Positions 19,773 to 30,045 of a DNA stretch of 64,000 nucleotides are shown here, one piece after another. Position 1 is the first letter of the stretch, and every line of letters begins with the position of its first letter. The position numbers were made by a program, and so were the translations under genes. The notes below the pieces were generated by a model. That model was given only the letters and a program-made list of their open reading frames with translations, was not told the origin of the DNA and ran no database searches. This DNA is from Phytophthora colocasiae (taxonomy: Eukaryota > Oomycota > Peronosporomycetes > Peronosporales > Peronosporaceae), in the NCBI GenBank assembly GCA_018806915.1, contig JAGKQI010000090.1, positions 1,240,001-1,304,000 of the forward strand, written 5' to 3'.

Positions 19773-22163
19773 TTACACCTCTTCATGTGACTGCATCACG
19801 CCGAATCGGTTCCGATTAGCGTGGTCACGTAGGAACGCGCTCAGTATGGCCCCACAGTTAAGATCAGCTTCGTCGACCCACGTTGGCTCATCATAACCGA
19901 CCCAGTGCACCAGAAATTCACGATAGATCCGGCCGTAGCGAGTTCGTTTCCCACTTCGCATGTCCGAGATCCGTTCAACTTCGTACTCATCGGTATCCAG
20001 ATCCGGGACCCAACTGTCTTCCGGAAGGAGGATCTCATCGAAATCGAGCCGATCTGCTTCATCCACCGTCAACTCGATCCGCGGTCGATCCGGGAAATTC
20101 CGTACCAGCTTTAGCTTAGAAACATGGACCACCGGGAAGATATGGTAGTCAGATCCCGCGATCTCCAGCTTGATCGTGAATTCATTGAGCTTCTCTGCAA
20201 CACGGAACGGGCCGTGCCAGAGGTGAGCGAGTTTACGTGCATACCCTTCCTTCACACGATCTAGGTATAGCCAAACACGTGATCCAGCTTCGATCTGATG
20301 CGGATCGACGTCCTCATTGGGTCGATCAGCTCGGTCCGCAATCGCCTCTCGCAGCCTAGCGTTGACCTGTTCTCTCGACTGCTGGTAGTATCTCTGAACG
20401 CGATATCTCCATCGTCTTGGATCGCGGTCATGGCGCCTGGTCGACCCGATCGGGATCGTCGCTTCCAACGTCGATCTCGGGTCCCATCCGTGTACCAAAT
20501 AGTGAGGGGTATCTCCCCGGACCCGATCGTGAGCCGTGTTAATGGCGAAAGTCAATCTCTCCGCATATTCATCCCAGTCCTTTTGATCGAGATCTTGAAT
20601 ATACATCTTGATTGCCCTAGTGGCCGTTTGCACCATCCGTTCCGCAGTCCCATTGGCCTGTGGTCGGTAGGCCATCGTCGCCCGTTGTCGTTGCCCCAGG
20701 ATCCTATTAAACGATCTGAAGAAGTCGGACATGAAGCCCGGCTCTCGATCGTGCCTGATCATCTCGCTAGCGCCAAATCTGCGGAACACGCATTCTTCAT
20801 AAGATTCCGCGACGGTCTGGGCCGATCGGGAGGAACTAGCCTTTGCGATCACATATCCCGTGAACAGATCCACCCAGATCAGCAGTTCAGTATTGCCTTT
20901 GTTGGATCTGGGCAGAGAGGGTATGTGATCCATCGCTATGATCTGGAATGGGTATGTAGCTTGCAGATTCCCAGGTGACTCGCCTCGGATCGTGGGTCTC
21001 CCCTTTCCGGTCTCACAGTCTACACACTCGCCTACGTATCGCTGCACACTCCGATATAATCCTCCAGTGGAAATGATCTCGGATCCGCTGATAAGTGCGT
21101 CCGATCCCTTGATGTCCCCCTTCCAGAGTCGTATGGTAGTGGTGGAGGACATCCTGCTGTAGCGTTTCTGGAACCACGAGTCTCATCAGACGGTCGCGAT
21201 CACCTCTTGATCTCGGCCCTGGTGGGCAATAAAACAACAGATCCTGTTCATCTACCTCGTACTCGGAAGCGATCTTGGCGTAGGATCCAGCCTCGGCTCG
21301 AGTAAGATCCGCGATCTGCCCAGCCAGGTACTTCTTTAGTCCGGCGATCCAGACCTCCTCGTCCTGGGCTCGCCTGATCCGATCCACTCGCATCTCCCGG
21401 ATCAGTTCCTCTCGCAGGACGGCGGCATCGGGTCGTGCTCGGGCTGCACCCGTGGCTACGGCCGACACTTGCACCGTTCGATCTTCAACTCGAGGGATCA
21501 ACACCTCATCAAGCCGATTCAGGGTGACCAGATCGCACCGATCTGCTTCATCGTGGACCTCGATCCCGCTTCCTCGCTGCAGCGCGGCGCTCGCCAAGCT
21601 GTCTGCGCTCCCATTCCAGTCTCTCTTCACATGGACTAGCTCATGACCTCCCCAATTCCGCAAGTGATCTAGCACCTTCTGTTTCAGTAACGTCAATCCT
21701 GGCGCCTTGCAGTCGATCTCGCCCCGGACTTGTCGGATCACTAGGTTCGAATCGCCACAAATGACCAAACGGCGGCGTTCTAACTGTGCGATCATGCCAA
21801 GACCTAGCAAGAGCCCACGGTATTCCGCTTCATTGACAGTAAGACTCTCCGCATAGTCTGATCTAGCTTTGATCACTTTCCACCCCGGCAAACTCCACAC
21901 GATCGCGCTGAAAGCGCCTCCTCCTCGTTTCACGCGTGCCGAGCCGTCGAAACTTACTACCCATAGCTCCTCGCCTGGATCTACGGTGGGAATCGGCATC
22001 TGGATCTTACGCCTTGGTTCCTTCTGTGGCGCGATCGCGATCAGGGCTTCGTCGATCTCCGATCTAGGCGTTATATTAGCTGCGATCGCCCCCAGTATCT
22101 CATCTTCTCCCTTCGTACACTTCGTGATCTCGAGTGTCCATGGGGACAGGAGAGCAGACCATA
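19773..22163 (-). pseudogene. Outer-element pol, 3' half: second RNase H, integrase, chromodomain
   Basis: Continuation of pol after the nested insertion; removing that insertion with one CCATA copy restores the frame with the part ending at 30046. First comes a second RNase H (WVVSFDGSARVKRGGG, VNEAEYRGLLLGLG, VICGDSNLVI, WNGSADSLASAAL), with the acidic residues of the active site present. Then the integrase zinc finger (HHYHTTLEGGHQGIGRTYQ ... CVDC), the DDE core (IIAMDHIPSLP, MIRHDREPGFMS, NGTAERMVQ) and a C-terminal chromodomain (EYEVERISD, FLVHWVGYDEPTWV). The chromodomain should steer integration to marked histones. A frameshift at about 21060-21066, inside the zinc finger, breaks the reading frame, so this copy cannot make a full integrase without recoding. 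Confidence 0.9.
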
Positions 22164-22575
22164 TGCAGCGGGGCTGCGTAGGTGTGCACGGCACAGAGGA
22201 AGTTGGGTTGACTCGTAGAGTCCTGCTTGCAAGGCACTAGCCTTCGGTTCTATACAAGAACCAAGTAGTCCACTAAATACGGGACTCTCACAATCAGTGT
22301 CCCTATAATAAAGGAACTAACACTAATTATGTAAAATGCAAACTGATTTTTATTTATTTTATTGCCCTAATCCTGAATGTAACGGATTTAGTATCTAACA
22401 TACTAAATCCTAATCAAATGTAATGTGTGGCTCTGAGCTAACAGCCAGCAACTGGCTACATATGTGACGTGTGAGAAACACTATGTGTTGTACACGGATC
22501 TGTGACTTGTGACCTGGATGGTGTATACCACACCTATTGTAGCCAAGGCGCGCAGCGCCGTGTAACCCCGTTACA
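22164..22575 (-). repeat. 3' LTR of the nested element
   Basis: 412 bases, identical by eye to 29634-30045. On the plus strand it begins TGCAGCGGGG and ends CCCCGTTACA. It is AT-rich in the middle (TTTTTATTTATTTTATTGCC), which may hold polyadenylation signals. Confidence 0.95.
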
Positions 22576-22588
22576 CCCTCCCCCACCA
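22576..22588 (-). other. Polypurine tract of the nested element
   Basis: On the minus strand TGGTGGGGGAGGG immediately precedes the 3' LTR start TGTAAC: a typical plus-strand primer site. Confidence 0.8.
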
Positions 22589-22599
22589 AACCGTGGATA

Positions 22600-24409
22600 C
22601 GGAGTATCTACAACTGTAGACATAACTGCCTTGTCAAGGCCTGTCACCGGCAACTTTCCGATAAAAGAAATCTCTCAACGAGAGTGCGCGGGTGCGCTGG
22701 CTCAACGATCACATTCTCCAATTCTCCCCAGCGAGCCAACCGCTCCTGAGGTGTCCAGTGACCAGGCGTCTACGCCACAGCGCCTCAGCGCTTTCCGGTC
22801 TGAGCCCTCGGCTCCTCTCACGCTCTCCGATTCGGAGTATTTCACGGCGTCTCGCCTTCGCTACGGAGCGATGTTCAAGGCCAGCCCGACGTCAAGTGGT
22901 AGCGGTGGCTCACCCTTCGAGTCACGACAGCGTCGCCGACGCGCGACCCACGTCGCTCTCCTACAGAGGAAGGCGAGGTCGAAGTGGACTACGAGGAGTC
23001 CGAACAGGGCGATGCCCATGCGTCTCCTGCTCCTGCGAGCCCTCGGACGCCCCGATCTGAGCTGCGCTCTCCACGCGATCCGCGTCGGTACTCAATTCCT
23101 CGGCAGCTGCGGCAGCCCAATCCGTTCCCGGAGGGACCTTCGAGCCTCGTGCTCAACGCGTTGCGCAACGCACCACCGCTTCCTGCTCGCGATGAGCCAG
23201 AGTCACTCAAGGGAGTCGAAGACGCGATCACCAACCCTCTGGATGAGGCACAGGAGGCTTCCCTGAGCGGTGCTCCAGAGTCACGTCGACCGGTCCAACG
23301 GGACATCGTGGGGACTTCGTCGCGGCGCGACTACGGCTTCGAGCCTCGCGACCCTGCCGAGCAGGTGAAGCAGTTGATGGCGCAGCCAAACCTGCATGGT
23401 TACGCCATAGGCAATCCTCCACGTACGGTGGCTGAGAATCAGCAGCGACAGGGGCTCCATGAGCGTTTCCTGACCCCGCAGGTGTGCACACTCGCCGAGT
23501 ATCGGCAACGCTTAGATAAGCAACGGCGACGGGAGTCTGTGCCTCAGATGAGGACTTATCCACTCCTGCTCCAAACCGGAGAGACCACCCGGGACTACAT
23601 GGTCCATGTGGCCACCTGGGCCGAGGCTTCACGGAAGCTCGCGTCGTTTGACCGGCTCATGGAGAGCTGCGCCGAGGTGGACGTCCGCCTCGCCCGAGGT
23701 CTACTCTTCCAGTACGCGAAGATACGCGTGCGGCCCGGCCGCTTTCCTCGTCACACGACGGCAGTGGCTCCCGCCTCTCAGGCCACTATCCCTGCTTCGC
23801 AGGATGCTCCTTCAGTCTTCGAGGGAGACTCGCTGGCTGTGCCAGCCACGGACCAGAGCCTGAGCTCGGCTGCTAGTCCGTCAGCTTCTCACACTAGTGG
23901 TGAGAAGCGGGTGTCGACCGAGTGGTCGACCTCGAGCCCTTCGGGCGCCCCCGATCTTCGCGATCAAAAAGCGTCCACGACGTCAGGGCAGTCCTGCCTC
24001 AGGGACCCTTCAAACTCCCACGAGTTTTGGGAATGAGGATATCCACGCCACTTCACCAGATACTGGTTTTGACTACGGTGGCGACGCCGCGCCATCAGGC
24101 GCTCCACGTGGTAGTGGGGAGTCCCCTGCTCATCGAGCAACGGCGGAGGAGGCCGATTCGCTGCGGAACGCCGTACTCGATGAGTGTGACGAGCGCTATT
24201 TGTCGCATCGCGCCTGGTACCAACTCGATCACTCGATCGGTACTCTCCGGAGTCAGACTCAGTCCCTTCAAGGGAACGTCGAGAGTGTTTGGCATTCGCA
24301 TGCCCGTCTCGCTCATGACATGGAGGAGATTGAAAGCCGGATGGCTTGGCTCGAAGGTCCTCAGTCCCTGACTGCTCGCCTGCACCAGCAGGAGCTTCCA
24401 GCTCGCTGA
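22600..24409 (+). pseudogene. Antisense additional ORF of the nested element (frameshifted)
   Basis: Long open frames opposite to gag-pol in the 3' part of the nested element. A first segment up to about 22970 (Ser/Pro-rich: APEVSSDQASTPQRLSAFRS) passes by a frameshift near 22970-22985 to a frame ending at 24036 (VDYEESEQGDAHASPAPAS, then EYRQRLDKQRRRESVPQMRT and HVATWAEASRKLASFDRLME). A third frame continues to 24409 with a coiled coil (LDHSIGTLRSQTQSLQGNVE, HDMEEIESRMAWLEG). The 3' end overlaps the chromodomain on the other strand (about 23967-24116). No similarity to the outer element's antisense ORF is visible except general layout: Ser/Pro-rich plus coiled coil. Function unknown; the frame breaks make this a decayed or recoded copy. 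Confidence 0.55.
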
Positions 24410-27400
24410 GTTGCGAGGTCAGGTGACGTTGCTGCTGCAGATGACGCAGCCTGGGCACGTGTCGTCGGTGCCAGCGCCTCCGCGCTCACCCCGCGGGGTC
24501 CCGATATGGCTTAAGCAAGCCGACGTAGAACACCGGGTGTGTTCGCATCCGCTTTGGCAAGTCAAGCGTGTATGCCAGGCCCTTCTTGGCCACGACCGTA
24601 AATGGTCCGATGAAACGCGGACGCAATTTCGTCTTAAAGACATTTGACACTGCATGTGTAGGTAGGTTCTTAGCGTTTAATAAAACCTGGTCACCGACCT
24701 TAAATTCCCATACATTGCTTCTACCTTTTGTATCCGCTTGTTCCTTCTGAACGTCTTGGCTTTCAGCCATCGCGTCACGTACACGGCGTAATACGCTCAA
24801 TCTCACCGAGAGGAAGTCATCGACTTGTTTACGCACAGCAGAAGGGCTGATATCAGCAAGCTCGGAGTCGAGCGACGGCACAGCCTCTCCCCCACCAAGC
24901 CCAAGGCTACCGCGTGGCGGAGTGAGCGGAACGCGCGGGTGCGCAAGGCCGTTCACGTAGAACGGGGTGAAGCCTGTCGAGGCATGCACCGCATTGTTCA
25001 TGGAGAACTCAACGAGAGGGAGCATAGCGCTCCAACGCTTCGGCGTTTCAGCGCATACGCTGCGGAGGATGTCCTCCAGAACGCGGTTCACGCGTTCGGT
25101 CTGACCGTCGGTCTGCGGATGGTCCGCCGTGGACATGTCCAGTCGAGTGCCCAGCACCTTGAAGACGGACGTCCAGAAGTGACCCGTGAAACGGGGATCT
25201 CGATCCGAGACAATGGTCTCAGGCAGCCCATGCTGGCGGAAGACCCGATCGATGAAGATCGTCGCTGTACCAGCACCATCGACGGTGTCCGGCACAGCCG
25301 CTAGATGAGCCATCTTGCTCAGACGGTCAACAAAGACCACCACGCCCGTGTTGCCTGCCGAGTCCTTCGGCAGGCCAAACACAAAGTCCATACTTATGGA
25401 CTGCCAACACCCAGAGGGTACAGGTTAGCTCGCCAAAGGCGCAGCCGCATGCGGCGAGGGTTTAACCCGCTGACACGTCTCGCACGTGCGCACATATGTG
25501 CTGACCCACTTGTACATCTTCGGCCACCAGTACATGGAGCTCACCGAGCCGTACGTCTTCTCGCGACCGAGGTGGCCGCCTGTGGGTGTGTCGTGAGCCT
25601 CATAGAGGATACGGTACTTCAGATCCTCATCGTGAGGAACTACCACTCGTGGTGGGTCATCCTGACCCGTGCTGTAGTACAGCAGACCGCCTTCCAGGCT
25701 GTAGCGTTGGAGTCTCGCCTTTAGGCGTCGTGACAGAGTCACCTTTGAGTCTTTAAACTCATCGCTCCCCAGAGCTTGGAGCAACGCGACACAAGAATCG
25801 TCCTGAGCGTACGCTGCTCGAACCATGTCCGTCACGGACGACGTCACCGAGGTGACATGAGATAACTCATAGTCCGGGCGACGTGATAACGCGTCAGCGA
25901 GGACGTTCTGCCTGCCAGGCTTGTACTTCACCTCGAAGTTATACTCCGCAAAGAAGGAGAGCCATCGGGCCATCCTCTGCGAGAGGTGAGGCGACTGCGT
26001 CGCTGTGCGTAGTGACGCATGATCCGTGTAGATCACAAACGGCTTGGAGCCGAGCAGGTGAACCCTGAATTTGACGAGAGCGTACTTCATCGCAAGTAGC
26101 TCCTTGTCATGAACTGGATAGTTCTTCTCAGCAGCCTTGAGCTGTCGCGACTCAAACGCAATGACGCGTTCGCGCCCTTCGGCGTCCGCTTGTAGCAAAG
26201 CACTGCCGATGGCAAAGTCCGAGGCGTCACAGACGACAATAAACGGACGAGCGGGGTCTGGCAGCGCCAGTATCGGTGCCTGAAGCAGGCTATCCTTGAT
26301 ACAAGTGAACGCATTCTCGTGCTCGGCACGCCATACCCACTCGGCATCCTTCTTAAGGAGATCCGTCAGTGGCCGAGCCAACTCAGCGTAGTTCTCGCTG
26401 TACTTGTGCAAGTAGTTGGCCAAACCCAGCCACTTACGCAAGTCCTTCTGGTTCAAGGGAACCGGCCAATCCACAATGGCCTTGACCTTTGCTGGATCAG
26501 CACGAAGGCCATGCTTCCCAATGAAGCACCCTAGGAAGGGGATTTCTTCCGCGCCAAAGACGCACTTGTCTGCGTTGGCGTACAGCTTGTTCGTGCGCAT
26601 GCACTCGAGCACAGCTCTCACGTGTTCCACGTGCACCTCAACGTCAGTCTTGCCGTGTTCGGCCTGACTGTGGACGAACACGTCGTCAAAGTACGTTTGT
26701 GCGAATGCCCGTAGGGGCCTGAACAGCTGCGTCACTAGACGATTGAACGTTGCGGGCGCGTTCGAGAGCCCTTGGGGCATGACGAGCCACTCCCAGAGCA
26801 TACCGCTCGGGGTGCTCACCGCTGTAAGCGGAATATCACTGGCTCGCATGAGCAGCTGATAGTACCCATCGACTAAGTCGAGTGCACTGTACATGGTGCA
26901 ACCCACCATGTTGTTCTGAAGAACATCCTTCCTAGGAATCGGCGTCTGCGCCGGAATCGTGGCAGTGTTGAGCTTGTTAAAAGCGTGAACGATACGCCAC
27001 TTGCCATTCGGCTTTCTGACACAGAACGTTGGCGCGGAATGCGGAGACTTGCTCTCGCGCACGAGACCCGCCGCGTGCTTCGCACGGAAGAAGGCGTCAA
27101 TGACGTCGCATTGCTCTTTAGGAAGAGGCCACTGTCGGGTCACGCAGTACTTAGTTCCGGGAACTAAGTCGATCTCATGACGAACGTCTCGGTCGGGAGG
27201 CAGGCCACTCGGTGGTTCCTTCGAGACAACGTCTCCATATTCCTTCAGCAAGGAGTGGAAGGGATCCGAGGGATTCTTGAGGATCTCCGATCCACTCCTG
27301 GCGTTCAACGCCTTCTTGACTTCGGCCAAGACGGACTCGTCAACAAGGGACGACGAGTTTAACTCCTCCTCAGGTCGAACGATGACCACCTCGGCGAATT

Positions 27401-28565
27401 CGCCAGCCTTCAAGGCATCGCCAAAGTCGGCGAAGGACATCTCTTCTAGCTCAAGGAGCTTGTCAACACTTGGCAAGTCGTCCAGCAGGACACTGCCTTC
27501 GGCACTACCGCCCACTCCATCAACCAGAGTGTATAGCTGCCCACAGCCCTCCGGTGCGTCGGCACTTGACGTCAAGGATGACTCAGACGCAGAGCGTCTC
27601 GCCCGAAGGGCCTTACGACGTCTTCGCCTAGCCGAAGATCGTCTACTCGACGGAGTACGTGCCGTCGCACAAGTTTCGGCCTCTCTCGGCCCAGTGTCAG
27701 GGACACTCAGCGATCCACTCGGTCGACGACCGATGCCGCTCAGCGGAGTACGTGCCGCTGCACAATCAATGACCGTAACAGGTCCAGTGTCAGAGACACT
27801 CAGCGATCGACTTGGTCCACGACCAGTATCACTCGACGGAGTACGTGCCGCCCCACAGTTCACGGCCTGGTAAGGCCCGATGCCATCGGCATCCAGTGAC
27901 GGTCCATGACCGGCGTCACTCGGGTTACGTGAGCTTTGCCCACACGTTGACTCACTGCCAACCAGCGCTATGCGCTCAACAGGGCTGCGATCCTCGCACT
28001 CGGTGCTGTCCACTAACTCGGACAAACCGACTTCCAGCATCATTGCCGACTCGGCTCGATGCTCGCGCCAATAGCGCTTCTGCTTCCTAGCAGAGGTGGG
28101 TTCATGACTCGCCAAAGCTCCACTAGGAGAGAAGTGCGTAGCACCTAAGGTCTTCGACCTCCAGTCGATCCATGGCTCGTGGCGCTCCAGCCACGCCATA
28201 CCAAGGATGAGGTCGTACCTCGAATCCAGGTCCAAGACCAAGCAGCGTTCCACGCTGTCGAAGTCCAGGAACTTCAGCCGTAGGTCCATGGGGACCTTGG
28301 CTGCCGTGACACGGACGCCCGTCGCTAGACGGACAGTGATGGTGTCACCTCTTCGCGCTCGAAGCGCCTCAGCATATTGCTGACTACCCTCAACGGTGGA
28401 GCGTCTGACGTAGTTGCCAGACGCTCCTGAATCGATCAACACGATCCACGGCTTCTCGAAGCCCTTCACGTCCACATGGACGACCAGCAAGCCCTGCTTG
28501 CTCACACGTTCCGTGTTCAAGAGCACGGAGCTCTTCGGGGCTGAGCCCCAGTGCCTCTCACGCAC
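23964..28565 (-). pseudogene. Nested-element pol: protease, RT, RNase H, integrase, chromodomain
   Basis: One frame from 28565 to 23964 broken by two stops. Protease VLIDSGASGNYV near the start; a Ser/Arg-rich linker with repeated ARTPSSDTGRGPS-type units (about 27650-27880); RT with TYFDDVFVHSQ; RNase H with intact CDASDFAIG and TDHASL; integrase zinc finger (H...H...CETC); DDE core (SISMDFVFGLP, VSDRDPRFTG, GQTERVNRV); chromodomain at the end (HYHVERLMARRR, YLVKWRGYPHSQNSWE). The TAA at 25425-25427 lies between zinc finger and catalytic core, and a TGA at 24486-24488 precedes the chromodomain. It is in a different frame from gag and lacks an early ATG, so expression by gag-pol frameshifting is expected. 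Confidence 0.92.
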
Positions 28566-28603
28566 TGCAGAACTCAGTTCTTCCCCAGTAGACCGCCCCG
28601 CGT

Positions 28604-29576
28604 CTACTGGGAGCCGTCGTTTCCCTGGGCAGAGCCCAAAGCGGGACCCGCGACAGGGTTGCGGCCATTCTGGCCGGCGCGCTCTTTGCGCAGAGGGCAG
28701 TTGGGCCTCAGGTGTGTGGGACTACCACACGTGTAGCACCGACGAGTGCTCATACGCTGCACCGCAGCTCGTAGCTCGGCTACTTCATCTTCAGCATAGC
28801 TGAGGTCCATGGGTTCGGGTCCCCCGGACCCTGTGCTATTAGCACCGACCCTCGACAACTTAAAGTTGTGTTCAGCATTCAATGCCACGCTAACAGCGTC
28901 CTCGAAGGTGCGAGGATTCTGACGGAATGCCTCCGTCCTGGCCACGCCAGCTCTCAGACCTTCCATGAAGATAGTCACAGTGACCACCTCAGGTAGAGGA
29001 TCGGCAGCCATGCCGGCAATGAGCGTGCGCAGCTCTTGGACATAGTCCACCAGGTCCTTCTTGCCCTGTCGGCAAGCGAGGAAGCGTGACCGCACGCGAT
29101 ACGCCTGGTTAGGTGGAGCAAATACTTGCGTAAGTTTGGCCTTAAGCTCACCCCAAGTGGGGAAGGCCATTTCTACCGACGTCCCAGACGTCAAGGCCCA
29201 TTCTCGTGCTCGACCTTCGAGCTTAGAGATGGCGAACGCCACGCGTTGGCCTTCCAACTGGAGCATAGCGGCCCCCATGGCCATCTCTGACCTCTCGGGT
29301 CCACAATAGGAGGTTCTCTCCTTCGTGCCCGTGAAAGGTCTTCACGCTGAGCGTGACGGGCTTAGCTCTCGGAGCGGGATTAACTCCTTTTACATTCCGC
29401 TGAATGTGCTCAACGAGAGCGTTCTCGTACGAGGCAAATGCCTCCAGGCGCGCGTTGACGGCCTCCGGCCCTTGAGACGCAAGGTGCGCCATACCTTCAG
29501 GGCCCAGCAAGGACGTAAGCTTGTTAAGCGTGTCCCGCTGACTCGGAGTCAAGTGAGCGTATGCTTCTGGCTCCAT
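28604..29576 (-). pseudogene. Nested-element gag with one frameshift
   Basis: Starts at the ATG at 29576 ([20 protein letters not shown]), 58 bases after the LTR. A frame change near 29283 separates the N-terminal part from the capsid-like part ([40 protein letters not shown], the Ty3/Gypsy gag fold). The C-terminus has a single CCHC zinc knuckle (CYTCGSPTHLRPNC). The stop at 28604 is followed within about 40 bases by the pol frame. Confidence 0.88.
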
Positions 29577-29613
29577 TCTCACAGAGAAACAGTCTTCAAC
29601 TCAGGAGTTGGAT

Positions 29614-29631
29614 TGACTACTAGTGTTACCA
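29614..29631 (-). other. Primer-binding site of the nested element
   Basis: Two bases after the 5' LTR end the minus strand reads TGGTAACACTAGTAGTCA. It begins with TGG, the complement of a tRNA CCA end. Which tRNA it pairs with was not determined. Confidence 0.55.
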
Positions 29632-29633
29632 GA

Positions 29634-30045
29634 TGCAGCGGGGCTGCGTAGGTGTGCACGGCACAGAGGAAGTTGGGTTGACTCGTAGAGTCCTGCTTGC
29701 AAGGCACTAGCCTTCGGTTCTATACAAGAACCAAGTAGTCCACTAAATACGGGACTCTCACAATCAGTGTCCCTATAATAAAGGAACTAACACTAATTAT
29801 GTAAAATGCAAACTGATTTTTATTTATTTTATTGCCCTAATCCTGAATGTAACGGATTTAGTATCTAACATACTAAATCCTAATCAAATGTAATGTGTGG
29901 CTCTGAGCTAACAGCCAGCAACTGGCTACATATGTGACGTGTGAGAAACACTATGTGTTGTACACGGATCTGTGACTTGTGACCTGGATGGTGTATACCA
30001 CACCTATTGTAGCCAAGGCGCGCAGCGCCGTGTAACCCCGTTACA
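29634..30045 (-). repeat. 5' LTR of the nested element
   Basis: 412 bases, identical by eye to the left copy. Its outer end is the palindrome TGTAACCCCGTTACA (30031-30045 on the plus strand), which can fold into a small hairpin at the element terminus. Confidence 0.95.

Larger units (their letters stand above)
22164..30045 (-). mobile_element. Nested Ty3/Gypsy chromovirus inserted in the outer pol
   Basis: 7882 bases in minus orientation with 412-base LTRs (22164-22575 and 29634-30045) that I find identical by eye. Target duplication is CCATA (22159-22163, 30046-30050). The LTR ends form TGTAAC...GTTACA, and on the minus strand the element begins TGTAACGGGGTTACA. Order: PBS, gag (29576-28604), protease-RT-RNase H-integrase-chromodomain (28565-23964), an antisense ORF set (about 22600-24409, plus strand), polypurine tract, 3' LTR. 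Gag has a frameshift and pol two in-frame stops despite identical LTRs. It inserted within the connection between RNase H 1 and RNase H 2 of the outer element. Confidence 0.95.

Noticed and set aside
23964..24458. Chromodomain segment as a stand-alone host chromo protein
   Set aside because: It is in the same frame as the nested pol, separated only by a TGA, and lies inside the element.
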